Source: Pullulanibacillus sp. KACC 23026 (GTDB lineage Bacteria > Bacillota > Bacilli > Bacillales > Sporolactobacillaceae). Taken from it: a DNA stretch of 64,000 nt. The number at the start of each line of letters is the position of its first letter. Position 1 is the first letter of the stretch. Below the pieces are notes generated by a model. The model was not told the origin of the DNA. It worked only from the letters and a program-made list of their open reading frames with translations, and did no database searches. The stretch covers positions 1 to 64,000 of the forward strand of contig NZ_CP119107.1 in NCBI RefSeq assembly GCF_029094525.1, in the 5' to 3' direction. Below are positions 48,688 through 58,015 of the stretch, one piece after another. Both the position numbers and the translations under genes were made by a program.

Positions 48688-48712
48688 TGATAATGATAAT
48701 CAATATCAATCT
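48688..48712. promoter_or_regulatory. Fur box upstream of ferredoxin-NADP reductase
   Basis: TTGATAATGATAATCAATAT closely matches the 7-1-7 Fur consensus TGATAATNATTATCA. It lies about 145 bases before the reductase start, predicting iron repression. Confidence 0.75.
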
Positions 48713-48854
48713 AATTAAAAAACAAGTGGAAGTGTAGAAAAACGCCTATGAAAAATATGGGTACCGCTTAAAGTTGCATCTAAAAGAATAGACCGTTTAA
48801 TTGCCCAGGTAATTATGTTGCAGTTAATGACTTAAATTTTTAATAAAGGTTGGG

Positions 48855-49871
48855 ATGACTTTGACTGATGAGCATTTATATGATGTCACGATTGTTGGCG
48901 GAGGTCCTGTCGGGTTATATGCTGCATTTTATAGTGGAATGCGGAAACTTAAAACAAAGGTTATCGACTATCTCCCTAAATTAGGCGGGAAGGTCTCCTT
49001 TTTCTATCCCCAGAAATGGATATTTGATATAGGTGGGATCCCTAGTGTTACAGGGGAGGATTTGAGTTTACAGTTAGAAGAACAAGCTAGAAGTGTTGAA
49101 CCTACCATTATATTAGGCGAGCTAGTTAAACAAATTGACAAACAGGACGACCAATACTTTGTGCTAACAACTGAGAATGGAAACTTACACTATTCCAAAA
49201 CAGTCATTTTGGCCATTGGTAGTGGTTATTTTATCATGAGAAAACATCATTTAGACGAAGGTAAAAAGGTTCAAAGGAACAATTTGCATTATTCTATTGA
49301 TGAGATGGAAAGATTTCGTGGAAAGAAAGTGGTTGTATCCGGTTGGGGTGGAGGCGCTGTCAATTGGGCGACCCTATTATCAGAGTATGCGGAGCAAGTT
49401 TGGCTAATCAATGAGAAAAAGCAATTTACTGCTCATAAGCCAGATATAGAGAAACTGCTGGAGTCTACGGTTCAGGTAAAGACAAAATGTTCAATTGTTG
49501 ACTTTATAGAAGGTGAGGGCGTTATTCAGTCGGTTTGTATAAAAGATTTAGAGAGTGGCCGGTTAGAGGAGGTACCAGTTGATGAGGTCGTCGTTAATCA
49601 TGAAACCATTATTCAATTGGGTGGTGTGGATCAATGGGGTGTTCATCTAGAGAATGATAAGATTCCAGTAAATGCAGAAATGAAGACAAATATACCGGGA
49701 TTATTCGCAGCGGGAGACATTGTGAACTATCCGAATAAAATTCCGTTAATAGCTTCGGGATTTGCAGAAGCCATGGCAGCTATTAATAGTGCAGCCTTGT
49801 ATCTAGAGCCTTCAGCGCCTAAAATCTTGTATAGTACAGTCGTTCTCAGCAAAAAAAAGACTAAAAAATAA
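48855..49871 (+). CDS. Ferredoxin/flavodoxin-NADP reductase, thioredoxin-reductase-like
   Basis: The 338-residue flavoprotein has the FAD motif VTIVGGGPVGLYAAFYSGMR and KVIDYLPKLGGKVSFFYPQKWIFD(I)GG. It also has an NADPH-binding loop VVSGWGGGAVNWA and the C-terminal FAD-binding GLFAAGDIVNYP. It lacks the CxxC of thioredoxin reductase, as in B. subtilis YumC/YcgT. Its Fur box suggests a role in iron release or reduction next to the siderophore system. The ATG at 48,855 follows AAAGGTTGGG. Confidence 0.92.
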   Translation: MTLTDEHLYDVTIVGGGPVGLYAAFYSGMRKLKTKVIDYLPKLGGKVSFFYPQKWIFDIGGIPSVTGEDLSLQLEEQARSVEPTIILGELVKQIDKQDDQYFVLTTENGNLHYSKTVILAIGSGYFIMRKHHLDEGKKVQRNNLHYSIDEMERFRGKKVVVSGWGGGAVNWATLLSEYAEQVWLINEKKQFTAHKPDIEKLLESTVQVKTKCSIVDFIEGEGVIQSVCIKDLESGRLEEVPVDEVVVNHETIIQLGGVDQWGVHLENDKIPVNAEMKTNIPGLFAAGDIVNYPNKIPLIASGFAEAMAAINSAALYLEPSAPKILYSTVVLSKKKTKK

Positions 49872-49999
49872 GGAACGGTTCCCCTCTTGCTGGAGCCATT
49901 TTTGAAAAGAGCGCCATATTTCGCTTCATAAGAAAAGGTTAATTGTAAGAGGCTTCGTAATTGTTCGCTATTCTCTAAAGTAGGTAATGGAGTAACAAA

Positions 50000-50192
50000 A
50001 ATAAGCGGAGATTTTCCGGTTAGACAGCCGAATAGGGTTCGGTTCGGGGTAAATAAGCGGAGATTTTCCGTTTAAATAAGGTAAAAGGACTCCAATCCAC
50101 GTTTTCTGGAGTCAATAGTCGGAATTCCTCCGTCTATTTAAGCTGTTTTCAGTGTCATTTTCTAAATAAGGGAAATTCCTCCGCTTATTTAT
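50000..50192 (+). repeat. Dispersed repeat family R1, copy 3
   Basis: Modules in order: AATAAGCGGAGATTTTCCGG, AAATAAGCGGAGATTTTCCG, CAATAGTCGGAATTCCTCCG, AAATAAGGGAAATTCCTCCG. The arms GGACTCCAATCC/TCTGGAGTC lie between the second and third. This is the best-preserved copy. Confidence 0.87.
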
Positions 50193-50217
50193 CAAATCCG
50201 CGGTAGGGTCTAATAAG

Positions 50218-50259
50218 AAAGACAAAAGCTTGGGGAAAAACCCCAAGCTTTTGTCTTTT
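50218..50259. terminator. Perfect bidirectional terminator
   Basis: The arms AAAGACAAAAGCTTGGGG / CCCCAAGCTTTTGTCTTT enclose an AAAAA loop. It can serve the reductase gene and the convergent transporter operon. Confidence 0.92.
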
Positions 50260-50406
50260 AATTAAAAGAGACTATCCTAAGAAGGGGTGACCTCCTCATT
50301 ATGCTGAGGAGTCTAACCTTCTGAAAGGGGCAACTCTTTATGGATCGGCAGGCGGCTTAAGGGAGCGCACCGAGGCTTGCTTAGACCGCCTAATTATAGG
50401 GTTAAG

Positions 50407-51219
50407 CTAGCGTTGCTCTTTGACTAATTCTCTCTTTTCAATAAGGTCATATGATAGGCAAAGTGGCTTGCCGGATTTTGGATCTTGGATGATTTCAGCT
50501 TCAATGTTGAAAACATTCCTCAAATTTTCTGGGGTCATGACGTCAAAAGGTGTTCCGGCTTTAACGATAGAACCGCTGTTCATAGAAACCATGTAGTCCG
50601 AAAAGCGGGCGGCGTGGTTCAAATCGTGAATGACCATCACGATTGTTCGTTTCGCTTCCTTATTTAAGCGCTCAAGGAGTTTTAGGACCTCTAGCTGATG
50701 AGCGAGATCAAGATAAGTAGTCGGTTCATCGAGCAGTAATAAGTCGGTTTCCTGAGCAATAGCCATCGCAATCCAAGCGCGCTGCCGTTGTCCACCGGAT
50801 AAGGTATCAATAGCATGATCACTGAAGGCATCCATGCCGGTGACTTCAAGTGCCCAGAGAATGACTTCTCGGTCTTTGTCTGTTAGCTTCCCATAACCTT
50901 TTTTATGTGGAGAACGCCCAAACGAAACTAATTCATAGACAGTGAGTCCATTAGGTGCACCGGGTGTTTGGGGGAGTATCGCCATTTTCTTAGCAATTTC
51001 CTTGGTAGGAATGGTATGAATGCTTTTTCCGCTTAGATAGATAGAGCCAGATTTTGCACGTTGAATTCGTGCCATTGTTTTTAATAAGGTCGATTTGCCG
51101 CAGCCATTAGGACCAATAATACAAGTAATTTCACCTTCAGGGATAGTTAGTGTCAAATTTTCAATGATGACTCGGTCATCATATCCTACTTGTAGGTGTT
51201 CCGTACTTAAGGTGACCAC
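50407..51219 (-). CDS. Siderophore ABC transporter ATP-binding protein (YusV/FecE type)
   Basis: The 270-residue ATPase has Walker A GPNGCGKSTLLKT, Q-loop LPQTPG, signature LSGGQRQRAWIAMAIA, Walker B LLLLDEPTTYLD and switch His in VIHDLNHAARFSD. It powers import through the two permeases encoded just upstream. The GTG at 51,219 follows GGGAGAG. It resembles B. subtilis YusV, the shared ATPase of several siderophore systems. Confidence 0.94.
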   Translation of the reverse strand: MVTLSTEHLQVGYDDRVIIENLTLTIPEGEITCIIGPNGCGKSTLLKTMARIQRAKSGSIYLSGKSIHTIPTKEIAKKMAILPQTPGAPNGLTVYELVSFGRSPHKKGYGKLTDKDREVILWALEVTGMDAFSDHAIDTLSGGQRQRAWIAMAIAQETDLLLLDEPTTYLDLAHQLEVLKLLERLNKEAKRTIVMVIHDLNHAARFSDYMVSMNSGSIVKAGTPFDVMTPENLRNVFNIEAEIIQDPKSGKPLCLSYDLIEKRELVKEQR

Positions 51220-51233
51220 ATGTATCTCTCCCT

Positions 51234-52256
51234 TTAATCAATTTTCATTAATAAATAGATAAAGTATGGGACGCTCAAAACAGAAACGACGATTCCAACA
51301 GGTATTTCAGTAGGCGATAGAATGTTCTGTCCAATTGTATCGGCCATTAGAAGAAGGAGTGCACCAAGTAATGAACTAATGGGTACTAGAAGCTCATGTT
51401 TGGGGCCAATGAGTCGACGAGCAATGTGAGGTGTTACTAGACCCAAGAAGGCAATGCCTCCACCTAAAGCCACGCAAAAACCAGCAAGCGCCACGGCCAA
51501 AATGAGCAAAATGCGTCGTTCTCTCTCAACACTTGTTCCTAATCCAACGGCTAGTTGATCACCTAGAGTGAGCACATTGAGACTATGAGACTTATAGATA
51601 ACATAAGGTATGAGAATGATAATCCATGGTAATAAAGATAACACATACCACCAATTGTTGGCCCATATATCGCCTGTCAGCCATACGGTTGCTTTAGTAA
51701 AGTCTTCGGGTGCCATTTTTAATTGAAAGATCGTAATACCTGCTCCAAAGCCTGCATTTACACCAATTCCTACAAGGATAAGCCGAACCGGATTGATTCC
51801 TTTTTTCCAGGCTAAAACATAGATGAGAAAAGCAGCAATCAATGCCCCAAATAACGCAAATAGCGGCAATGTAAAAATGGTTAACAGATTTGTACTGGTC
51901 ATGGTTTTATCAAAAAAGAACATAAAAAGAACAACCGCAAATCCAGCTCCAGAGTTGATCCCAAGAATTCCTGGATCAGCGAGTTCATTACCTGTCATCC
52001 CTTGCAGAATGGCTCCAGAAACAGCAAGGCCAGAACCAATGAGCAGTGCAAGTACAATCTCAGGAAGTCGAAAATCAAATAAAACAAGTTGATCTTTGGA
52101 GGTGCCCATTCCTATAAGTGTTTTTGCAACTTCTAGTGGGGAGATATGAATGACACCTAAATTCAAACTGATAAAAAACATGACTAAAATAAGAATAAGA
52201 AGAACGATAGCTGTTTTAGTAAATCGCTCTTTTTTATTATTGAGTTTTCTGGTCAT
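51234..52256 (-). CDS. Siderophore ABC transporter permease (FecCD family, YfhA-like)
   Basis: The 340-residue polytopic protein has about nine to ten membrane helices. Landmarks include FDFRLPEIVLALLIGSGLAVSGAILQGMTGNELADPGILGIN and, near the C-terminus, GGGIAFLGLVTPHIARRLIGPKHELLVP. The ATG at 52,256 overlaps the stop of the upstream permease by one base, so they are coupled. Confidence 0.93.
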   Translation of the reverse strand: MTRKLNNKKERFTKTAIVLLILILVMFFISLNLGVIHISPLEVAKTLIGMGTSKDQLVLFDFRLPEIVLALLIGSGLAVSGAILQGMTGNELADPGILGINSGAGFAVVLFMFFFDKTMTSTNLLTIFTLPLFALFGALIAAFLIYVLAWKKGINPVRLILVGIGVNAGFGAGITIFQLKMAPEDFTKATVWLTGDIWANNWWYVLSLLPWIIILIPYVIYKSHSLNVLTLGDQLAVGLGTSVERERRILLILAVALAGFCVALGGGIAFLGLVTPHIARRLIGPKHELLVPISSLLGALLLLMADTIGQNILSPTEIPVGIVVSVLSVPYFIYLLMKID

Positions 52257-53302
52257 TATAATCCCCTCTTTCCACTCATAACAAGGTATAGGAAGAAAGG
52301 GATACCTATGATTGCTGTTACGGCCCCGACAGGTGTTTCATAAGGGCTATTGACGATTCGCGCAACGAGATCAGATAGCACAAGCAAAAGACCACCAAGG
52401 ACAGCTGAGGCAGGGATTAGCAGACGATAATCATAGCCTATGAGAATTCGAGCGATGTGAGGGATAACCAATCCGACAAACCCAACAGCGCCTGCGACCG
52501 ATACCGCTGATCCTGTTAGAATAAGAACTACTATCGCTCCAATTATTTTTACATAGGTATTATTTTGCCCGAGACCTGTTGATACTTCATCCCCAAGACT
52601 TAATAGAGTCATAGAATGTGCAATAAATGCAACTAAGATTGTACAGATAATTCCAGCTGTGAAAAGGATATAAACGTTGGCCCATGTGGTTCCATCCAAC
52701 CCACCTGCATACCAAAAGCTGATACTCTTCGCCACTTGTTTTTGTAAGGCAATAGCTGAAGAGATGGACCTTAATAATGTCCCAACCGCAACCCCCGCAA
52801 GTGTCAATTTCACAGGTGTGAGACCGCTTTTAGAAAAGGTTCCAATTGCAAAAACTAAAGCAACCCCCGCTGCTGCCCCGATAAAAGCAAATAGGGATAA
52901 GGTAACTTGAGTGGGACTATTGACAAATGCGAGTATCATGACGATGGCAAATGCAGCACCGTCTGTTACACCCATGAGGGATGGGGAGGAAAGCGGATTT
53001 TGTGTCAGTCCCTGCATGATCACTCCGGAAACGGCCAGAAACGCTCCAACTAAGATGGCTGCTAGTGTCCGAGGGATCCGTATCTGTCGAATCACTTCAT
53101 GAGATGAAAGTGATGGATTAAACGAAAAAATGGCTTGCCACACTGTTCTAAGGTGGATGTCCGCCGCGCCATAAGCTACTGACAATCCAAACGCAAGAAT
53201 CAAGGCAAGGAGACCTAGGACAATAACAACTAGACCGTTAATAGGATGGTTTCTGTTTTTTAAAGTGGATCCAGCTGCGATGCCATTTTTTTTGAAAATC
53301 AT
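52256..53302 (-). CDS. Siderophore ABC transporter permease (FecCD family, YfiZ-like)
   Basis: The 348-residue permease is the first gene of the minus-strand operon. It has IRIPRTLAAILVGAFLAVSGVIMQG, NPLSSPSLMGVTDGAAF and GAVGFVGLVIPHIARILIGYDYRLLIP, defining the FecCD family. A basic N-terminal extension precedes the first helix. The start is ATG at 53,302, with AAAGGATG about eleven bases away. The divergent binding-protein gene and Fur boxes complete a typical YfiY-YfiZ-YfhA-YusV system. Confidence 0.93.
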   Translation of the reverse strand: MIFKKNGIAAGSTLKNRNHPINGLVVIVLGLLALILAFGLSVAYGAADIHLRTVWQAIFSFNPSLSSHEVIRQIRIPRTLAAILVGAFLAVSGVIMQGLTQNPLSSPSLMGVTDGAAFAIVMILAFVNSPTQVTLSLFAFIGAAAGVALVFAIGTFSKSGLTPVKLTLAGVAVGTLLRSISSAIALQKQVAKSISFWYAGGLDGTTWANVYILFTAGIICTILVAFIAHSMTLLSLGDEVSTGLGQNNTYVKIIGAIVVLILTGSAVSVAGAVGFVGLVIPHIARILIGYDYRLLIPASAVLGGLLLVLSDLVARIVNSPYETPVGAVTAIIGIPFFLYLVMSGKRGL

Positions 53303-53351
53303 GTTCCTGATGACATCCTTTCAATAAGGCTATATTAAGAATACGCATTTT

Positions 53352-53390
53352 AGATAATCAGTAATAATAATCATTCTCAATTATTAAGTA
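53352..53390. promoter_or_regulatory. Fur box for the permease-ATPase operon
   Basis: TAATAATAATCATTCTCAAT overlaps a degenerate Fur motif of repeated GATAAT-like hexamers, about 60 bases before the permease start on the minus strand. Confidence 0.6.
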
Positions 53391-53501
53391 TAAACTTATC
53401 AATATCTTGATTCAACCTTTGAAGGCATTTATAATACCATTACTTTTAATAAAAGTTCCTAAATTCGTTCATTAATAACAGTATTAGTTATTGACACATT
53501 A

Positions 53502-53530
53502 AATGATAATGATTATCATTGTCATTATCA
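53502..53530. promoter_or_regulatory. Fur box upstream of the siderophore-binding protein gene
   Basis: A perfect palindrome TGATAATGATTATCA (53,504-53,518) continues into a second overlapping half-site pair (TCATTGTCATTATCA). It lies about 45 bases before the binding-protein start. Confidence 0.9.
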
Positions 53531-53559
53531 GAGATTAAAATAGACAGTGAGGAGTCGTA

Positions 53560-54528
53560 GTGATGCCATTTTTAAAGAAAAATTTATTGTTTATTAGTAT
53601 GATTTGCTTGGTGATGTCTTTCTTGGCTGCTTGTGGAAGCAGCACGGGGTCGAAATCAGATCGTTCTTCTTCGTCTAATGAAAAGGGTACTTCAACAGAA
53701 CAGACATTAACCGATGCGAACGGGAAAGTGACACTTCCTACAAATCCGAAGAGAATTATTGCCCCTTACCTAGAAGATTCTCTTACTGCATTAGGCGTTA
53801 AGCCTGTTGCACAATGGTCAATTGGGGATACCGTTCAAAACTATTTACAGAGTGATTTAAAGGGTGTTCCTAAAATTGGTTGGAATTTGCCTTTAGAACA
53901 AGTAATGAAATATAACCCTGACTTAATCATCGTCAGTTCTCCTGGTACGATTCAAAGCGGTCAGTTGGGCGACTATCAAAAAATTGCCCCCGTTTATGTG
54001 TTCAAAGATGCTACATATGCCGATTGGCGTCAACAATTATTAACGATGGGCAATATCCTTGGAAAAGAAGATAAGGCTAAGAAAGCTATTTCGGATTATG
54101 ACAAAAAGGCCGCTTCTGATAAAGCTAAAATTAAGAAGGCTATAGGAGATCAAACAGCCGCTGTCATTTGGGTTAGTGGCGGAAAGTATTACTTATTTGA
54201 ACAAGATCGATTTAGTGCGAAAGTGCTTTACGAAGATTTGGGAGTTAAGGCTCCTAAAATGGTAGCAAGTCTTTCAAAGGCTAAAACTCAATGGAATCCT
54301 ATTTCTTTGGAAAAATTATCGGAGCTAGATGCTGATCATATTTTCCTTGTTGGACCAAAAGGAGACGCAGGATTCTCAGCTCTAGATAGCAGCAGTGTCT
54401 GGAACAACTTACCAGCAGTCAAAGCAGGGCATGTCTATACCTATAATGATCCAAGCAACTGGACAGTCAATGGGATCATTGCTTCTGAGAAGACAATGGA
54501 TGACGTGACAAGTGCTTTAACTAAGTAA
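53560..54528 (+). CDS. Iron-siderophore substrate-binding lipoprotein (YfiY-like)
   Basis: The 322-residue lipoprotein has a signal peptide ending SFLAACGSS (lipidated Cys near residue 26), a Ser-rich linker, and a class III periplasmic-binding fold. Landmarks are NPKRIIAPYLEDSLTALGVKPVAQW, LEQVMKYNPDLIIVSS, and a final DASNWTVNGI-like DPSNWTVNG segment. A hydroxamate siderophore is the likely ligand, by analogy with YfiY. The ATG at 53,560 is used with GTGAGGAG upstream. It is divergent from its permeases. Confidence 0.92.
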   Translation: MMPFLKKNLLFISMICLVMSFLAACGSSTGSKSDRSSSSNEKGTSTEQTLTDANGKVTLPTNPKRIIAPYLEDSLTALGVKPVAQWSIGDTVQNYLQSDLKGVPKIGWNLPLEQVMKYNPDLIIVSSPGTIQSGQLGDYQKIAPVYVFKDATYADWRQQLLTMGNILGKEDKAKKAISDYDKKAASDKAKIKKAIGDQTAAVIWVSGGKYYLFEQDRFSAKVLYEDLGVKAPKMVASLSKAKTQWNPISLEKLSELDADHIFLVGPKGDAGFSALDSSSVWNNLPAVKAGHVYTYNDPSNWTVNGIIASEKTMDDVTSALTK

Positions 54529-54595
54529 TAAGATAAACAAGAGTATTAGGGACTCATCCCTAAGTTCCATTTCGGTGGAGAAACCTATTCTTAAC

Positions 54596-54630
54596 CAAGA
54601 GACCCAATCACTTGTGATTGGGTCTCTTAT
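54596..54630 (+). terminator. Terminator after the binding-protein gene
   Basis: The arms AAGAGACCCAATCAC / GTGATTGGGTCTCTT have a very short loop and are followed by ATTAT. Confidence 0.87.
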
Positions 54631-54692
54631 TATCCTCAATGAGTCAGCAACATCGCAACCTAAAAAGTTAAAGCAGGTCATTGAGTAACCAG

Positions 54693-54886
54693 AAATAGGC
54701 GGAGGATTTCCGGTTAAACAGCAGAATCGAGCTTGGGAGCGGGAATATAAGCGGAATTTTTCCAGTTAACCAGGGCGAAATGACTCCGATCCACTTTTTC
54801 TGGAGTCCATAGCCGGAATTTCTTCTTCTATTTTAGCTGTTTTCAGTGCGATCTCCTAATTAAGAGAACTATCTCCGCTTAATTTT
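54693..54886 (+). repeat. Dispersed repeat family R1, copy 4
   Basis: The module order is the same as in copy 3: AAATAGGCGGAGGATTTCCGG, ATATAAGCGGAATTTTTCC, CATAGCCGGAATTTCTTC, and a degraded TAATTAAGAGAACTATCTCCG. The arms GACTCCGATCC/TCTGGAGTC are kept. It is the most diverged copy. Confidence 0.8.
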
Positions 54887-54930
54887 AATATCCGCTTAAG
54901 GGTTCAATCCATTGAATGGAGGTCAGACGA

Positions 54931-55098
54931 TTAACCCGAGAAGGCCCTGTTTAGTGTTCTACTATATTCCGCTTCTAATTCCTTTAGTGTTAATTCGAAC
55001 AGGTGTCTATGGTTTACTTTATATATATTTGACTCAATGAGTTGTTTAATAAGTTGTTGTCGCCTTTTTTCAATTGATTCCCGAAATAGACTATCCAC
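54931..55098 (-). CDS. Fur-regulated basic protein FbpA family
   Basis: The 55-residue product MDSLFRESIEKRRQQLIKQL matches the small FbpA/FbpB-type family by its basic N-terminus and the LFELTLKELEAEYSRT end. In B. subtilis FbpA acts with a small RNA in the iron-sparing response. I start it at the GTG at 55,098, nine bases after AAAGGGG; the open frame extends 22 codons further upstream. A Fur box lies about 280 bases upstream on the same strand. Confidence 0.78.
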   Translation of the reverse strand: MDSLFRESIEKRRQQLIKQLIESNIYKVNHRHLFELTLKELEAEYSRTLNRAFSG

Positions 55099-55373
55099 AT
55101 TTATTAGCCCCTTTAAATTTATTTGACGTAAAAACGTGCTTCCCATGCGTGAAGTTAAAATCATCTATGTATTGATGCGAGTCAGCTAAGATTTAAGTCG
55201 AAAGCCCCTACTCTTATCTTTAACCAAACTTTTACAGTTAAACAAAACAAATTATCATTTCAGCAGAAAACACGACATTTATCATTGTCAGCTGTGATAG
55301 GTAACTAAGTTGGCTTTATTTAATTCACTACTTTAATAAGGATTTGGATCACCTCTCCCCCCCTCTTGTTTAA

Positions 55374-55394
55374 TTGATAATGATTATCATTATC
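55374..55394. promoter_or_regulatory. Fur box upstream of the FbpA-like gene
   Basis: The perfect palindrome TGATAATGATTATCA (55,375-55,389) is followed by another TTATC. It lies between the minus-strand FbpA-like gene and the MFS gene, and is positioned to control the FbpA-like gene. Confidence 0.85.
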
Positions 55395-55461
55395 GCTCTA
55401 TGCAATTATATATTCAATTTTTTTCTGAGTCAATGCAATAAGAGAGGACCAAGTGCAAAAC

Positions 55462-55519
55462 AAAAAAGCTGTCCTCAAAATTCCAACCTAAATGGGTAAG
55501 AATTAAGGACAACTTTCAT
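55462..55519 (-). terminator. Terminator of the MFS transporter gene
   Basis: On the minus strand the arms AGTTGTCCTTAATT and AATTTTGAGGACAGCT are followed by TTTTTTG. The wider interval 55,165-55,582 contains only this and the Fur box. Confidence 0.78.
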
Positions 55520-55582
55520 TTTTAAAGTTAGCTCTGTTAATGTTCAATACTGAAAGTTTATTTTCGTCTGTAATTTAAGGAT

Positions 55583-56812
55583 TTAGGAGACAGCAGAGTT
55601 ATTTGCAGGCTTGGATGACTGAACCTTTAACCAAAATGCCTGAAGACAGAATAAAGCGATTGCGGATAAAATAACCGCCGCTATCATAAATCCAAATCCA
55701 AAATTAAAGGAATCGGTGGCTGAAACGATTCCCCCGATTATTATTGGGGCAATAAATCCTCCAATTTGTCCTCCAAAATTAACAAATCCAGAGAACGTCC
55801 CACGCAATTGATCTGGTAGTAAATCTAATGCCACACTCCAAAATGGGCCAAATCCCCCATAGAGGAAAAAGGCAGCTGCGCTTAGTCCAAATAGGCTTCC
55901 ACTGACTGTTTTTGCCGAAAAAGAGATATAAAGACATAATCCTGCCAACAAATAACTGATTGCGATCATACTCGCACGATAACGATTAAGGAATCGATTA
56001 CCTAAGAATCCTACAATAACGAGTCCAAGGAATCCAAACCAATAGGGTAAGGAAGCATCCATTCCTAATTGACTTAAGGTAATATGGCGAGCTTCACTTA
56101 GATAAGATGGCATCCAACCAAGGAATCCCCAGAATGCAATATTAAAGAATAAGTACGCGACAAAAGCTAACCAGATCGCTGGATGTGCCATAATATCAGA
56201 CCAAGACGCACGGAGGCCTTTCCTATTGGTAATCTCTGTGTGAACAACCCCTTCAGTTGGTTTATTCGGAATAAACCAACCAATTAGAATGGCCATAATT
56301 AGGCCTGGAATAATAAATAAATAGAACATAGAATGCCAGCCGACTGATTTTAATAACCATGCGGCAACCGGTGCAACAACAGCAGGCCCTAGAGCAAGGG
56401 ATGTTAAAAACAGACCATTTGCTGAGGAACGTTCATGAGATGGGAAGAAGTCCCCAACTAATTTAAATTGAGCACCGTTCTCAAGTCCCTCGCCAACACC
56501 AAATAGAACCCGTGAAACAATTAAAAATCCTAACGACATCGCCATACCGGTCATACCAGTGAAAATGGACCACCAGATTAAGGCGATGACAAGCAGTCTC
56601 TTTGCTCCAAATTTATCTGCAAGAATGCCGCCTGGGATTTGCAGAATAGCATAACCGAATGTAAAGGCAGATAGAACCACACCAAAGCCTGCCGGACTAA
56701 TGTGCAACTCTTTTTGGATGGTTGGACCTGCGACTGATATATTAATACGATCCAGATAGGCCACAAACATCATCAGCCAAATTAATAACAACATGATCCA
56801 CTTTTTGTTCAT
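55583..56812 (-). CDS. MFS transporter, anion:cation symporter (ACS) family
   Basis: The 409-residue protein has 12 membrane segments. The first-helix motif VAYLDRINISVAGP and the loop PGGILADKFGAKR (MFS motif A) fit the ACS family, which imports organic anions such as hexuronates or aromatic acids. The substrate is not determinable. The ATG at 56,812 follows AGGAGGC. A LysR-family gene is divergent, and likely its regulator. Confidence 0.9.
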   Translation of the reverse strand: MNKKWIMLLLIWLMMFVAYLDRINISVAGPTIQKELHISPAGFGVVLSAFTFGYAILQIPGGILADKFGAKRLLVIALIWWSIFTGMTGMAMSLGFLIVSRVLFGVGEGLENGAQFKLVGDFFPSHERSSANGLFLTSLALGPAVVAPVAAWLLKSVGWHSMFYLFIIPGLIMAILIGWFIPNKPTEGVVHTEITNRKGLRASWSDIMAHPAIWLAFVAYLFFNIAFWGFLGWMPSYLSEARHITLSQLGMDASLPYWFGFLGLVIVGFLGNRFLNRYRASMIAISYLLAGLCLYISFSAKTVSGSLFGLSAAAFFLYGGFGPFWSVALDLLPDQLRGTFSGFVNFGGQIGGFIAPIIIGGIVSATDSFNFGFGFMIAAVILSAIALFCLQAFWLKVQSSKPANNSAVS

Positions 56813-57094
56813 GAAGAAGCCTCCTAATTAGAATAAATATTATGAATAACTAATTAATTCAATATAAAATTGCCGTTTCCCTTCTTTTGGAAAGATAATT
56901 AAAAAAATTTCCAAATAGTGCAACGCATCATGGATAGTTAGGAGGGGTTTCCTAACTTCATCACTATTAAGATTAATAGTGTAGACAATTAAACATTTAA
57001 TCCAACTAGGACCTGACCTTTTAAATTTAGTACAAGCGGATGAAAAATATAACTTGTATAATTAGTGTTATTAAGTGGCGAGGTGGGTTTTAAT

Positions 57095-58015
57095 ATGACA
57101 TTACAGCAATTGAAGTACGTCATTGAAGTGGCTAGAAGCCGCTCAATAAGTAAAGCGGCAAAAAACCTATTTATTAGTCAGCCCAGCCTTTCAAACGCTT
57201 TGAAAGAGTTGGAAAAAGAAGTTGGGATTCGGATTTTCTCACGGACGAATAAAGGAATTGTGCTGACAACAGAAGGTTCGGAGTTTCTAGGTTATGCCAG
57301 GCAAGTGGTCGAACAGGTTGAACTTCTTGAAAATAGGTACACCTTGACACAAACGACGCAACAGCAATTTTCTGTTTCTGCCCAACATTATGCCTTTGCG
57401 GTCAGTGCTTTTGTCCGTTTGTTAAAAAATTTTGAGCGTGAGGAATACGAATTTACGCTGCGAGAAACCAAAACCTATGAAATTATTGAGGATGTTAAGA
57501 GCCTTCGCAGTGAAGTTGGGATTTTATATATAAATGAGTTTAATAAAAAGGTAATTAATAAATTTCTAAGAGAAGGGAATTTAGTTTTCCACGAGTTATT
57601 TGAGGCTAATCCGCATGTTTTCGTTAGTTCCCGAAACCCTCTTGCATTAAGGAAGTATGTGACATTAGATGACTTACACCCGTACCCCTATCTTTCTTTT
57701 GAACAAGGTGATTTTAATTCCTTTTATTTTTCTGAAGAGATCTTGAGCACCCTCTCCCGCCCCAAAAATATAAGGGTTAGTGATCGGGCAACATTATTTA
57801 ACCTGCTTATTGGTCTAAACGGCTATACCATATCGACAGGTGTCATTAACTATGAATTAAACAGTGATATCGTTGCTGTTCCTTTGCAGGTGGATGAAAA
57901 AATGATAGTGGGTTATATCACTCATAAAAGTGTCACAAATAGCCATTTGGCCAATGTTTATATTGACTATTTAAAAGAAACGATTGCTGAAGAACAGGGC
58001 TCGGATATAGTTTAA
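57095..58015 (+). CDS. LysR-family transcriptional regulator
   Basis: The 306-residue protein starts MTLQQLKYVIEVARSRSISKAAKNLFISQPSLSNALKELEKEVG, a LysR helix-turn-helix. A co-inducer domain with FSVSAQHYAFAVSAFVRLLKNFE follows, characteristic of the CysB-like group. The ATG at 57,095 follows GAGGTGGG. It is divergent from the MFS gene and upstream of a MetE-like gene; either could be the target. Confidence 0.93.
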   Translation: MTLQQLKYVIEVARSRSISKAAKNLFISQPSLSNALKELEKEVGIRIFSRTNKGIVLTTEGSEFLGYARQVVEQVELLENRYTLTQTTQQQFSVSAQHYAFAVSAFVRLLKNFEREEYEFTLRETKTYEIIEDVKSLRSEVGILYINEFNKKVINKFLREGNLVFHELFEANPHVFVSSRNPLALRKYVTLDDLHPYPYLSFEQGDFNSFYFSEEILSTLSRPKNIRVSDRATLFNLLIGLNGYTISTGVINYELNSDIVAVPLQVDEKMIVGYITHKSVTNSHLANVYIDYLKETIAEEQGSDIV

